Below are positions 17,689 through 26,663 of a stretch of DNA of 64,000 bases, one piece after another; positions within the stretch are counted from its first letter, which is position 1; every line of letters starts with the position of its first letter. A program made the translations under genes and the position numbers. The notes beneath the pieces are model-generated. The model was given only the letters and a program-made list of their open reading frames with translations, was not told where the DNA came from and did not search any database. Origin of the DNA: Aureimonas fodinaquatilis (GTDB lineage Bacteria; Pseudomonadota; Alphaproteobacteria; Rhizobiales; Rhizobiaceae). Where the stretch lies: positions 124,001 to 188,000 of the forward strand of contig NZ_VTWH01000004.1 in the NCBI RefSeq assembly GCF_008369445.1. Reading direction: 5' to 3'.

Positions 17689-18162
17689 ATGACCGACCTT
17701 CGCCTGATGGCGCTTGATGCCGAAGACCTGCAAATCATTTCCGCCCACTGTCAGGACGCGGTTATGAAAACAAAAGATCTGATGTTCGAACCGCAGGCCG
17801 GGCGGTTTGTCCTGCAGGTGAACCGTTTCGTCTGGGAAGATCGCGCGCGTCAGGGAAAATGGGCGTTTTTTCAACGCAGAATCCGGCAGCGACGGCGTGC
17901 GGTGCTGCATTTTGACCGCGTTGTGCGGGTGCAGCAACAGGGGGTTGCAGCGGGAAGCAGCGACGAGGTGCTTGACCTGCTGGCTATTGCCTTTCATGAA
18001 ACAGATGCGCCATCGGGTACAGTCGAGCTTGTCTTTGCGGGCAACGCTACAATAAGGCTTGAGGTTGAATGTATTGAAGCGCAATTGACAGACCTTGGCG
18101 CAGCATGGAGCACAGACTCCGAGCCGAACCATTATCTGACAAACCCCGCTGCCAAGCTTTAA
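17689..18162 (+). CDS. DUF2948 family protein
   Basis: The 157-residue soluble protein starts MTDLRLMALDAEDLQIIS and contains FVLQVNRFVWEDR and the Arg-rich RRIRQRRRAVLHFDRV segment, the pattern of DUF2948, an alphaproteobacterial family without known function. In related genomes it is found immediately upstream of hisD, as here (30 bp gap). No membrane segment or catalytic motif is evident. The conserved linkage with hisD, UPF0262 and a phosphatase suggests co-transcription rather than a histidine-specific role. Confidence 0.85.
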   Translation: MTDLRLMALDAEDLQIISAHCQDAVMKTKDLMFEPQAGRFVLQVNRFVWEDRARQGKWAFFQRRIRQRRRAVLHFDRVVRVQQQGVAAGSSDEVLDLLAIAFHETDAPSGTVELVFAGNATIRLEVECIEAQLTDLGAAWSTDSEPNHYLTNPAAKL

Positions 18163-18192
18163 CCGGCTTCACCTTGCAAGGAGAATTCGCAA

Positions 18193-19488
18193 GTGCCTTT
18201 CAGGCTCAATGCCGCCGATCCGGACTTTGCCAGTCGCTTTGACAATTTTCTCGACGCCAAACGCGAAGGGTCGATTGATGTTGAAGAGGCCGTACGTGTC
18301 ATTCTCGCTCGCGTTCGCTCAGAAGGCGACGATGCGCTGATTGACCTGACGCGCCGGTTTGACTCGCTGGAGTTGACGCCCGATACCCTGCGCATCAGCC
18401 CGGAAGAAATCGCACAGGCAACAGCCGGGACCGACCCTGAAACCATGTCGGCGCTGCGTTTGGCCCATGAGCGAATTCTGCGCCACCATGAGCGGCAAAA
18501 GCCGGTGGATGATCTTTACACGGATTCAATCGGTGCAACGCTGGGCGGCCGCTGGACACCCATTCGTTCGGTGGGCCTTTATGTTCCCGGTGGAGCCGCC
18601 AGTTACCCCTCCTCTGTGCTGATGAACGCGGTTCCGGCCAAGGTGGCAGGCGTCAGCCGTATTGCTATGGTGGTGCCGGCACGTGCGGGCGAGTTGAACC
18701 CGCTGGTTCTGGCAGCCGCACAACTGGCTGGCGTGGAGGAAATTTACCGGATTGGCGGCGCGCAGGCCGTTGCTGCACTTGCCTTTGGCACCAGAACCAT
18801 CGCACCGGTTTCAAAAATTGTCGGCCCCGGCAATGCCTATGTCGCCACTGCCAAACGGCAGGTCTTTGGTACAGTCGGCATCGACATGATTGCCGGTCCG
18901 TCGGAAGTTCTGATCATCGCGGACCAAGACAACAACCCCGAATGGTTGGCCGCCGATCTTCTGGCTCAGGCAGAGCATGATGCGGCAGCACAATCCATTC
19001 TCATAACCGACTCTCCGCCTCTGGCCGCTGCAGTGGAAGACGCGCTGGAGCGGCAGTTGCGCCGCCTTCCGCGCCAGGAAACCGCCCGTGCCAGTTGGGA
19101 AGAGTTTGGTGCCATTATTCTGGTTGACGATCTGATGCAGCAGGCACCGGAACTGACCAATCGCATAGCACCGGAACATCTGGAAATAGCAACGGACCAG
19201 CCCGAAGCATTGTTTGCGCTGATCAATGATGCCGGTGCGGTGTTCCTCGGTCGCCATACGCCGGAAGCCATCGGCGATTATGTCGGCGGGTCGAATCACG
19301 TTCTGCCCACATCGCGATCTGCGCGCTTTTCCTCCGGCCTTTCAGTTCTGGACTTCATGAAGCGCACCTCTATCCTCAAGCTCACACCGGAAAGCCTGCG
19401 TGCGCTTGCCCCCGCCGCCATCGAGCTGGCACGCGTTGAGGGGCTGGACGCTCATGGCCGCTCTGTCGCCGTTCGGCTGAACCTCTGA
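18193..19488 (+). CDS. hisD: Histidinol dehydrogenase
   Basis: The 431-residue protein starts at GTG 18193 with the strong site AAGGAG. HisD signatures include [20 protein letters not shown] (about residues 118-137), [13 protein letters not shown], the [14 protein letters not shown] and GPSEVLI segments, and the zinc-site region AEHDAAAQ. Near the C-terminus are RIAPEHLEI and [10 protein letters not shown]. It oxidises histidinol to histidine in two NAD-dependent steps with zinc. It lies in the DUF2948-hisD-UPF0262-phosphatase run, apart from other his genes. Confidence 0.97.
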   Translation: MPFRLNAADPDFASRFDNFLDAKREGSIDVEEAVRVILARVRSEGDDALIDLTRRFDSLELTPDTLRISPEEIAQATAGTDPETMSALRLAHERILRHHERQKPVDDLYTDSIGATLGGRWTPIRSVGLYVPGGAASYPSSVLMNAVPAKVAGVSRIAMVVPARAGELNPLVLAAAQLAGVEEIYRIGGAQAVAALAFGTRTIAPVSKIVGPGNAYVATAKRQVFGTVGIDMIAGPSEVLIIADQDNNPEWLAADLLAQAEHDAAAQSILITDSPPLAAAVEDALERQLRRLPRQETARASWEEFGAIILVDDLMQQAPELTNRIAPEHLEIATDQPEALFALINDAGAVFLGRHTPEAIGDYVGGSNHVLPTSRSARFSSGLSVLDFMKRTSILKLTPESLRALAPAAIELARVEGLDAHGRSVAVRLNL

Positions 19489-19499
19489 ACGGTACCGAT

Positions 19500-19979
19500 A
19501 TGTCAGAGGCAACCCGCAGCAAACTGATCGACATTGAACTGGACGAGACGATCGGCCGGGCAACACCCGATGTTGAACATGAGCGGGCGGTGGCCATATT
19601 TGACCTGATTGAAGATAATGTTTTCGAGCCGGTGGGCTTGCCCACCAGCACGGACTACAGGTTGAGGCTGGCGCTGGTGGAAAAGCGCCTTGTGTTCGAT
19701 ATACGCAGTGCAGAGGGGCAGAAGCTGACAACCCACATTCTGTCGCTTACCCCATTCAAGAGAATCATCCGCGACTATTTCCTGATCTGCGACAGCTATT
19801 ATGAGGCGATACGTTCCGCCACACCTTCCCAGATCGAGGCGATCGATATGGGAAGACGTGGTGTACACAATGATGGCTCGCAACTGCTGCGTGAGAGGTT
19901 GAACGGCAAAATCGTTCTGGACACGGATACGGCACGGCGTCTGTTCACGCTGATCTGCGTGCTGCATTGGCGGAGTTGA
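19500..19979 (+). CDS. UPF0262 family protein
   Basis: The 159-residue protein matches UPF0262, an alphaproteobacterial family of unknown function normally just downstream of hisD. It has the conserved [20 protein letters not shown] start, the central [23 protein letters not shown] block and the C-terminal [10 protein letters not shown]. No enzymatic motif or membrane segment is apparent. It starts 11 bp after hisD and its 3' end overlaps the phosphatase frame, so the genes are translationally close. Confidence 0.88.
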   Translation: MSEATRSKLIDIELDETIGRATPDVEHERAVAIFDLIEDNVFEPVGLPTSTDYRLRLALVEKRLVFDIRSAEGQKLTTHILSLTPFKRIIRDYFLICDSYYEAIRSATPSQIEAIDMGRRGVHNDGSQLLRERLNGKIVLDTDTARRLFTLICVLHWRS

Positions 19980-20422
19980 ACCAGTTGAACTCCAAACGCC
20001 CCATCAGTTCGGTCTTGTTTGTGTGCGGCCTCAATGCCATTCGCTCACCTATGGCGGAGGTACTGGCACGAGCACATTTGCCGAAAACGACCTACATCGC
20101 TTCCGCCGGGGTCAAGGGCGGTGAATCAGATCCGTTTGTGGATGCAATTCTGAAGGAAGAATGCCTGCCGATTATCGCCAGGCAGCCGCGCAAACTGGAT
20201 GATCTGGGCGATGGCTACTTTGATCTGATCGTCACCATGTCACCAGAGGCGCATCATTATACCCTCAACCACACTATGGGGGATGCGGTTGATGTCGAGT
20301 TCTGGCCAATTCCAGATCCATCTGCCACCACGGGCAGCCGGGATCAGATACTGGCGGCATATCGCGATGTTTTTCATCGCATTGAGGTTAAGATCAAAGA
20401 GCTGCGCCAACGCAGCTCTTGA
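19967..20422 (+). CDS. Low-molecular-weight protein-tyrosine-phosphatase-like protein
   Basis: The protein contains the P-loop [13 protein letters not shown] with the CX5RS active site (Cys, Arg, Ser) near the N-terminus and the late DPS segment in PIPDPSATT that supplies the general acid Asp in this fold. The family includes tyrosine phosphatases and arsenate reductases; the CX5R loop and location favour the phosphatase type. The start is uncertain: TTG at 19967 overlaps UPF0262 by 13 bp, while TTG at 19985 has GGAG 9 bp upstream and would shorten the product by six residues. The last codons form part of a stable hairpin at 20397-20420. Confidence 0.82.
   Translation: MAELNQLNSKRPISSVLFVCGLNAIRSPMAEVLARAHLPKTTYIASAGVKGGESDPFVDAILKEECLPIIARQPRKLDDLGDGYFDLIVTMSPEAHHYTLNHTMGDAVDVEFWPIPDPSATTGSRDQILAAYRDVFHRIEVKIKELRQRSS
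20397..20420. terminator. Hairpin at the end of the phosphatase gene
   Basis: AAGAGCTGCG (20397-20406) and CGCAGCTCTT (20411-20420) form a perfect 10-bp stem with a CCAA loop overlapping the last codons before the TGA. It lies between convergent transcripts (phosphatase rightward, yihA leftward, 13 bp apart). Only a short TT follows on either strand, so termination efficiency is uncertain. Confidence 0.55.
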
Positions 20423-20435
20423 AGCCTGAGGCGGT

Positions 20436-21098
20436 CTAGCTGACGAAAGAGGCGATCGTCGCCTGCACTTCGCCAAGTCCAGCGCTCTTCTCTGACGATG
20501 TCGCCAAAATTTCCGGATAGGCTGCCGGACGTTTGCGAATGGCTTCTTTCGTCGATTCAATCAGCTTTGGCATTGCCAGCGCAGAAATTTTATCGGCCTT
20601 GGTCAGCACGATCTGGTAGGAAACCGCCGCCTTGTCCAAAAGCGTCAGCACCTCAGCGTCGTTTTTCTTGATACCGTGGCGAGAGTCGATCAGCACAAAC
20701 ACTCTTTTAAGAGTCGCGCGCCCTCGCAGGTAATCGAAAACCAACTTCGTCCAGGCATCGACATTTTCTTTGGGTGCTTTGGCATACCCATAGCCGGGCA
20801 TATCCACCAGCGCGATGGGTGGCAGCTCCCCTTCCGCCCCGGAATATCCATCCGGCACAAAATAGTTCAGCTCCTGCGTCCGCCCCGGTGTGTTGGACGT
20901 GCGTGCAAGGCCCTTCTGGCCCAGCAGGGCGTTGATGAGGGAAGACTTGCCAACGTTGGAACGTCCGGCAAATGCAACTTCAGGCGGGCCTTCCGGCGGC
21001 AGAAAGTTCATGGAAGGCACGCCCCGGATAAACACCCAGGGCCGCTTGAACATCAAGGAACTTTCTACTGCGGGTACTGCGACCTGTTCCTCGGTCAT
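20436..21098 (-). CDS. yihA: Ribosome-biogenesis GTP-binding protein YihA/YsxC/EngB
   Basis: The 220-residue protein has the TRAFAC GTPase motifs in order: G1 GRSNVGKSS (about residues 45-53), G2 in [11 protein letters not shown]3 [12 protein letters not shown], and G4 TKADK. This is the EngB/YihA/YsxC family, which assists large ribosomal subunit assembly. Its start overlaps the yidC stop by 4 bp. The rpmH-rnpA-yidC-yihA order is conserved in many alphaproteobacteria. Confidence 0.95.
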   Translation of the reverse strand: MTEEQVAVPAVESSLMFKRPWVFIRGVPSMNFLPPEGPPEVAFAGRSNVGKSSLINALLGQKGLARTSNTPGRTQELNYFVPDGYSGAEGELPPIALVDMPGYGYAKAPKENVDAWTKLVFDYLRGRATLKRVFVLIDSRHGIKKNDAEVLTLLDKAAVSYQIVLTKADKISALAMPKLIESTKEAIRKRPAAYPEILATSSEKSAGLGEVQATIASFVS

Positions 21099-22891
21099 GC
21101 TTCTTTGCGCTTTCGCCGGAACAGGCCCTTCATATTGTCCCAGAGCTCAATCTTCGTGCCATTGCGCTTCATGATCACCGATTGCTGGATGATGGAAAGG
21201 AAGTTGTTCCATGTCCAGTAAATGACCAGACCAGCCGGGAAAGCTGCAAGCATGAAGGTGAACAGAACCGGCATCCAGGTGAAGATCATCTGTTGGGCCG
21301 GATCTGGCGGTGTCGGATTCAGCTTCATCTGGATGAACATGGTAATGCCCATCAGGATCGGCCACACGCCAACCATCAGGAACTGCGGCAGATCAACGGG
21401 GATCAGGCCAAACAGATTGAAAAGGCTGGTAGGATCCGGCGCGGCAAGGTCCTGAATCCAGCCAAAGAACGGCGCATGACGCATTTCGATGGTGACGTAA
21501 AGAACCTTGTACAAGGCAAAGAAGACCGGAATCTGCACCAGTACAGGCCAACAGCCGGCCGCCGGGTTGATCTTCTCTTCCTTGTAGATGCGCATCATTT
21601 CCTGCTGCTGCTTGACGCGGTCATCCTTGTATTTTTCACGCAGCTCGGCGATTTGCGGCTGAGCATTCTTCATTTTCGCCATCGACTTGTAGCTCTTGTT
21701 GGCGAGCGGGAAGAAGATGAGCTTCAGAAGAACGGTCACGACCAGAATCGCGACACCGAAATTGCCGGTGAAATTGTAAATCCAGTCAATGACGTAGAAC
21801 AGAGGCCGGGTCAGGAAGCGGAACCAGCCCCAATCGATCAGGCGGCTGAACTCATGAATGCCGAGGCTGCTTTCGTAGCCATCCACCAGACTAACCACTT
21901 TCGGCCCGGCGAATGTGCGGGACAGAAAGTCTCTGGTTTCGCCTGCGCCGATCTGCACGGCATCGCCCAGATATTCGGTCTGGTAGCGGCCGCCATTATC
22001 CGGCGAGAAACGGAAGGAAGGCTGAAAGCCGGTTGTGGTATCGGGAATCAGCGCCGTCGCCCAGTATTTGTCGGTTATGCCCAACCATCCGGCATTTACG
22101 GCGGGCGGCGAAATGCGCCCCTCGTCTTCAATCTTGGAATAGGTGACTTCGTTCAGCCCGTTCTCACCCAGAAAGCCGATCAAACCCTCAAACACCACCC
22201 AGGCAGAAGCAACTTCCGGCTTGGAATGGCGGACAACACGGCCGTAAGGCTGCAGGGCAACTGCGCTCTCTGTCGAATTGGCAATGCTGTCGGTCACGGT
22301 GAACATGGCATTCGGGTCAACCGAAATCTGCCGGCTGAATTCAATGCCACTATCGTTGGTATATGTCAGCGTAACCGGTGTTCCCGGCGTCAGAACCTGT
22401 CCGGCTTCTGCCTGCCATACAGTCTGCGGGCCGGGTAAGGAGCCAAGATTGTCGCCGACAAAGCCGAATTCCACAAAATAGGCTTCCGGACCGGCAGTTT
22501 CGGGCGACAAGAGAATAATGGTCGGCGAGCTGTCATCCACCGTTTCGTGGTAATTTTTCAACCGCAGGTCATCGATGCGTGCGCCTTGCAGGTTCAACGA
22601 ACCGGAAAGCGAAGGCGTATCGATTGCAACTCGTGGCGAAGCGGCCAGTGCAGCATCGCGGCTCAACACAACGGCCGGTGCGCCAGCCTGCGGAATTGCT
22701 CCGCCGCCGCCGCCAACAGGTGAACTGCCTGCATTCTGCGAATCGACCGCAGCAGTGTTTTCCTGCTGCACACGCTGTGCCTCGGCCTGTTCAGCCTGCA
22801 TGCGCGGATTAACAAAAAAGAACTGCCATCCGACAAGCACTGCGATAGACAGAACCATCGCCAGGAGAAAATTGCGGTTATTATTCATCAC
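21095..22891 (-). CDS. yidC: Membrane protein insertase YidC
   Basis: The 598-residue protein has an N-terminal membrane anchor ([20 protein letters not shown]), a Pro/Gly/Gln/Ala-rich linker, a large periplasmic beta-domain (about 75-350), and a C-terminal core with about five helices (370-575). The core includes the conserved [19 protein letters not shown] and the hydrophilic-groove region. It ends in the basic tail [10 protein letters not shown]. YidC inserts and folds inner-membrane proteins, alone or with Sec. It overlaps rnpA upstream and yihA downstream by 4 bp each, indicating coupled translation. Confidence 0.97.
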   Translation of the reverse strand: MMNNNRNFLLAMVLSIAVLVGWQFFFVNPRMQAEQAEAQRVQQENTAAVDSQNAGSSPVGGGGGAIPQAGAPAVVLSRDAALAASPRVAIDTPSLSGSLNLQGARIDDLRLKNYHETVDDSSPTIILLSPETAGPEAYFVEFGFVGDNLGSLPGPQTVWQAEAGQVLTPGTPVTLTYTNDSGIEFSRQISVDPNAMFTVTDSIANSTESAVALQPYGRVVRHSKPEVASAWVVFEGLIGFLGENGLNEVTYSKIEDEGRISPPAVNAGWLGITDKYWATALIPDTTTGFQPSFRFSPDNGGRYQTEYLGDAVQIGAGETRDFLSRTFAGPKVVSLVDGYESSLGIHEFSRLIDWGWFRFLTRPLFYVIDWIYNFTGNFGVAILVVTVLLKLIFFPLANKSYKSMAKMKNAQPQIAELREKYKDDRVKQQQEMMRIYKEEKINPAAGCWPVLVQIPVFFALYKVLYVTIEMRHAPFFGWIQDLAAPDPTSLFNLFGLIPVDLPQFLMVGVWPILMGITMFIQMKLNPTPPDPAQQMIFTWMPVLFTFMLAAFPAGLVIYWTWNNFLSIIQQSVIMKRNGTKIELWDNMKGLFRRKRKEA

Positions 22892-23271
22892 TCACGTCCC
22901 GATGGGCGAGTCTTCTCGCCGTTTCGTGCGCCGTTTGCCTTGTTGTCGGCAACTTTTTTGAAGCGGTTCGACAATTCGTCCTCAATCCGCCCAAATGGTA
23001 CCACCAAAAGTTCACGGCGTGCGACGATCACATAGTCGAAGCCCGCCGCCATGTCAGCCCCGGAACGCACTCTGATCGCTTCACGAAGTCGTCGGCGTAT
23101 GCGATTTCGCTCGACCGCGTTTCCGACTTTTCGTGTAACGGTCAACCCGTATCTGGCGTTGACCTGGTCGGCACGTTCAAGCACTTCAACAAAGAACAAA
23201 GGGCCGTTCAAACGACGACCCTTGCGTGCGGCGAGAAACTCTTTCCGCTTTTTGAGACGTTCGGCTGACAA
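22888..23271 (-). CDS. rnpA: Ribonuclease P protein component
   Basis: The 127-residue basic protein starts at TTG 23271, 28 bp after rpmH. It contains RYGLTVTRKVGNAVERNRIRRRLRE in part: the hallmark RNR box is GNAVERNRIRRRLRE. RnpA binds the RNA subunit of RNase P to mature tRNA 5' ends. The C-terminus has an unstructured Lys/Asn/Arg-rich tail. It overlaps yidC by 4 bp. Confidence 0.95.
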   Translation of the reverse strand: MSAERLKKRKEFLAARKGRRLNGPLFFVEVLERADQVNARYGLTVTRKVGNAVERNRIRRRLREAIRVRSGADMAAGFDYVIVARRELLVVPFGRIEDELSNRFKKVADNKANGARNGEKTRPSGRE

Positions 23272-23299
23272 GCAGACCGGCCTTCAGGCCGCTACTGAC

Positions 23300-23434
23300 T
23301 TAGGCCGACAGACGCTTGCGACCACGGGCCCGGCGTGCAGCGATGACACGGCGGCCGCCGGTGGTTGCCATGCGCGCACGAAAGCCGTGACGACGCTTGC
23401 GAACGAGTTTGCTCGGCTGATAGGTGCGCTTCAT
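23300..23434 (-). CDS. rpmH: 50S ribosomal protein L34
   Basis: A 135-bp frame starting at ATG 23434 encodes 44 residues, from [18 protein letters not shown] to [12 protein letters not shown]. This is canonical L34, with the normal alphaproteobacterial length. It heads the rpmH-rnpA-yidC-yihA operon. Its promoter must lie in the 282-bp gap before the sensor kinase. Confidence 0.97.
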   Translation of the reverse strand: MKRTYQPSKLVRKRRHGFRARMATTGGRRVIAARRARGRKRLSA

Positions 23435-23716
23435 ATTGACACTTCCGCGCTCAACGTCGCGGACCCCTTGTTCGGCAATCTAAAAACTAGGCGGACAGGG
23501 GCGTCGGACATGCGCAAGCATTCTGACGCGGGCTACCTCCCGCTCGGATGAGCCGCTTATAGGTAAAGACAGCAGTAAAAGTCAATTGCGCCCGTCAATC
23601 TTCCTCATCCTGTCCGGATGATTGAAAAAGTGGCGGCAGAGGCAAAAGCTCACTGTGCAAACAATCGGATATTTGCACATATCAACCCAAGCTGATTTGA
23701 AACAGCAGGAGAGTGT

Positions 23717-25219
23717 GTGGATGTGGGAGGACGCCAATTGATTGACAAGGATGTGGAAGGTGACGGGGCCGGCCCTCTGGCGCACCGTCCTAACCTGCCG
23801 AGTCGCCTGTCCACGCGCATTCTGTGGTTCACGATGCTGTCTATCATGCTGGCAGAAATCGCTATTTTTGTTCCATCCGTTTCCAATTTCCGGCGTGACT
23901 GGTTGCACGGCAAAATCGATATTGTCGCGGCCGCCAGTCTTGTTACAGGCGGCGGCCCAGCGGGTCATGGCGGGTTTATCAGCCCGGAAGATGAGGCGGA
24001 ACTGCTGCAGGCGCTGAACGCGCAGCTCATCGCAGTTGAGGCAGACGGCGTTTCGCGGCTTCTGGCGCGCACATCCGAGGTTGCCCCGGTTGATATGGAG
24101 GTCAATCTGGCAACCGAATCAATTTTCGGCTCCATTGGCGCGGCATTTGGAACTCTGGTTTTCGGTGGCGATCGCTTCATCCGCGTGCTCGGCCCTGCGG
24201 GCAGTGGCGGCAACGGGCTGACAGCGGAGATCGTCCTTATCGAGCAGCCGCTGAGACGGGCGATGCTTGTTTACTCGCGCAACATTTTCACTGTGTCGCT
24301 GCTGCTTGCCAGCTTTGCCGGGCTGCTGGTCTATGTCGCAATCAGCCGTTACCTGCTGCGCCCCATGCGGGCAATGACCGAATCAATGGTTGCCTTCAGC
24401 GAAAATCCTCAAAACCCCTACCGGATTATCAAGGCCAGCAACCGGGACGATGAAATAGGTATAGCCGAGCGCCATCTGGCGGACATGCAGAAAGGGCTTG
24501 CGCGCATGTTGCGGGAACAGCAGCATCTGGCAGACCTCGGACTTGCGGTTTCCAAGATCAATCATGACCTGCGCAACACCTTGGCATCTGCCCAGCTCGT
24601 ATCAGACAGACTGTCCGATATTCCGGACCCGCAGGTGCAACGGTTTGCCCCTACCCTCATCCGCAGTCTGGACCGTGCGCTTCACTACACACAATCGGTG
24701 CTCACCTATGGCCGCGCAGTTGAAAGCAATCCGCAAAAGCGGGTGATTCGACTTCGTTTGCTCGTGGACGATATTTTTGAAACGGTGGGTGGCATGGACA
24801 GCCGTGTCACGTGCAGCAACGATGTTTCGGCGGATGTGGAAATGAAGGTGGATCCGGACCACTTCCATCGTGCGCTGAGCAATCTGGTCCGGAATGCGAT
24901 TCAGTCTTTCGAGAGCGAGGTTGACGAGGCACTGGTGCGGCGTGTGCAGGTGGATGCTCGGGTCGGCGAAGACAGCACGGTAACGATCGGCGTCGAGGAT
25001 ACAGGGCCTGGCGTATCGCCACGTGCGCGGGAGAATCTGTTCAAGGCGTTTCGCGGTTCGACTCGGGCGGGTGGTACGGGCCTTGGGCTGGCAATCGCAG
25101 CGGAGATTGTGCAGGCGCACGGTGGCAGCATTCGCCATGTTGAGGACCATATGCCGGGAACGCGGTTTGAGATTGTTCTGCCGGGTGATGAAATGCACAA
25201 TGAATTCAAGAGCGAGTAG
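23717..25219 (+). CDS. Membrane sensor histidine kinase
   Basis: The start is GTG 23717 with AGGAG upstream, giving 500 residues. Order: a short cytoplasmic N-terminus, TM1 near 36-56, a periplasmic region (about 57-190), TM2 near 195-215, a HAMP-like linker, then the kinase core. The phospho-acceptor region reads SKINHDLRNTLASAQL (His near 278), and the ATP-binding domain shows NLVRNAIQSF (N box), DTGPGV (G1) and GGTGLGLAIAAEIV (G2). It is an orphan: no response regulator is adjacent. Its signal cannot be inferred from sequence. It is divergent from rpmH. Confidence 0.9.
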   Translation: MDVGGRQLIDKDVEGDGAGPLAHRPNLPSRLSTRILWFTMLSIMLAEIAIFVPSVSNFRRDWLHGKIDIVAAASLVTGGGPAGHGGFISPEDEAELLQALNAQLIAVEADGVSRLLARTSEVAPVDMEVNLATESIFGSIGAAFGTLVFGGDRFIRVLGPAGSGGNGLTAEIVLIEQPLRRAMLVYSRNIFTVSLLLASFAGLLVYVAISRYLLRPMRAMTESMVAFSENPQNPYRIIKASNRDDEIGIAERHLADMQKGLARMLREQQHLADLGLAVSKINHDLRNTLASAQLVSDRLSDIPDPQVQRFAPTLIRSLDRALHYTQSVLTYGRAVESNPQKRVIRLRLLVDDIFETVGGMDSRVTCSNDVSADVEMKVDPDHFHRALSNLVRNAIQSFESEVDEALVRRVQVDARVGEDSTVTIGVEDTGPGVSPRARENLFKAFRGSTRAGGTGLGLAIAAEIVQAHGGSIRHVEDHMPGTRFEIVLPGDEMHNEFKSE

Positions 25220-25331
25220 CAAGAATCCGTCGGCAGATGGATTTTTTATGTCTGAGTGTCTTGCTTTCGGCAGGTCGAGCCGTTAGGAACCGCTCACATC
25301 CGGTTGGCAGTCAATTGCGCTTCCGGTTTGC

Positions 25332-25408
25332 GCGCCCGTAGCTCAGCTGGATAGAGCACCAGACTACGAATCTGGGGGTCAGAGGTTCGAATCCTTTCGG
25401 GCGCGCCA
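25332..25408 (+). tRNA. tRNA-Arg (anticodon ACG)
   Basis: A 77-nt cloverleaf: acceptor GCGCCCG (25332-25338) pairs with CGGGCGC (25398-25404), the anticodon stem CCAGA/TCTGG encloses loop CTACGAA with anticodon ACG, and the T-arm loop is GGTTCGAATC. G is the discriminator and CCA is encoded (25406-25408). This tRNA reads CGN arginine codons after A-to-I editing. Confidence 0.97.
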
Positions 25409-25411
25409 TTC

Positions 25412-26028
25412 TCAAAATTTTTCGACCCTGAGATATGTGTGGCAATCTTCTGCCGAGCGAATGCGGGCTGGGTTGCGCCAGACCGTTTCGAAAAGCGCAC
25501 ACCCGTAAAACTCACTTTCGCTGTCAAACCGCCTGCCAATCTCACGCGGGTGGCGCGTCAACGGAAACGCCGCCGCTTCAAAGTGAAAGCAAAAGACAAG
25601 CCCCGGTGGTGCCGAGATTGAGAATTCAATACTGAAACTGTGCGCGCCGAGACCGCGCGCAATCGCAAACATCCGGTCGCGAAACGACTCAAGTCTTTCG
25701 GCAAGCACTTCAAGGCTGATATTGTAACTGATGCCAGTCTGGTAAAAGCTCTGGACCACTGCGTCAGCTTTGCCAATGCAGCACCAAATCGGCCCATAGC
25801 ATCAAGATTATCGGTTTCCTTCAGCATACCATCCATCAACAATCCAGATTGCTGCTGTAGTATAACAGGCTGGATTAGCGGCTTGATCGACAGAAGGCTG
25901 ATTGGATCGGCACCGGTGAAAATAATGTCCGCCATTGCGGGATCGCTGACGAGGGACAGCGCTACATCCCGGCCACAATATTCCTCGACCAATTGTTAGG
26001 ACTGAATGTCCTGCTCGGGATTTGCCAT
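25412..26028 (-). pseudogene. Broken ORF of unknown family (in-frame stop plus frameshift)
   Basis: A ribosome site GGGGGA precedes ATG 26028 (MANPEQDIQS), but codon 11 is TAA (25996-25998). The frame then runs on (QLVEEYCGRDVALSLVSDP and so on). Near 25760-25775 a one-base shift moves the protein-like sequence to another frame (ADAVVQSFYQTGISYN), which continues to the stop at 25412. Restoring one A in the AAA run at the shift would join both parts into one product of about 205 residues. The rejoined sequence looks like a soluble globular protein; I recognise no family. Two independent lesions argue for decay, though a sequencing error could explain the homopolymer one. Confidence 0.7.
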
Positions 26029-26143
26029 TTCATCCCCCAATCATCGATATCAGTCCAGCTCAAATCCAATGATAATCACTGTTCGCGGGCGGGGGAAAGT
26101 CCTGCAAAAGTATAGTTACTGAAATTGACAGAATAAGCGACAA

Positions 26144-26434
26144 TCAGACTGGCTTACTGGCGACACCGTCCAGCCACAGCATGTTGGATTCATCCCGGTG
26201 CGGTCCCGTTGTTCCCACGTGCTTTGCGTCAATCTCCGGTCCTTTTTTGATAACGTGAACCAGTGCCATTCCGTGCCCCCTGCCAAGATCGTAATCTGTC
26301 TTAAGCCAATCCAGTATGGTCCCGGCTTTTACGGCCGGGTCAGCAAAGCCTTTTTCCTGGGCGATTGTCAGCAGCTGGCGCGGAGTTAGACCGGTCTTCT
26401 TTTCGATAGTGTCGAGATAGGCTTGGAAGGACAT
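26144..26434 (-). CDS. DUF4287 domain protein
   Basis: The 96-residue soluble protein begins MSFQAYLDTIEKKTGLTPRQ and has the conserved KAGTILDWLKTDYDLGRGHGMALVHVI core, the pattern of DUF4287, a small family of unknown function often encoded near stress or DNA-binding genes. The gene is monocistronic here, between a pseudogene and a transporter. No catalytic motif is evident. Confidence 0.8.
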   Translation of the reverse strand: MSFQAYLDTIEKKTGLTPRQLLTIAQEKGFADPAVKAGTILDWLKTDYDLGRGHGMALVHVIKKGPEIDAKHVGTTGPHRDESNMLWLDGVASKPV

Positions 26435-26663
26435 AGGTCAGGCTCTCTTGTTGAAGTGTATCTGGCGATCACGGACAGCCCGATCCTGATATGTTCGATG
26501 GCATAACACAACCTGGCAAACGCCATGCTTTCGGACGCGAAAGCCGACCGGTTGCTTTCTTCGGAGGGCTTTCTATTTCCCGAGGCACACGAACAGACAT
26601 TTTGTGTGACACCCTCACACATCGCTGATCCAGAATATTCAATTTACCAGGAGAATTATCGCC

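Noticed and set aside
21182-22438. Open frame on the plus strand opposite yidC
   Set aside because: YidC motifs are clear on the minus strand; this frame is a compositional shadow.
25332-25408. tRNA-Arg as an integration site for a genomic island
   Set aside because: No integrase gene, no repeated tRNA 3' end and no change to foreign-looking genes were seen.
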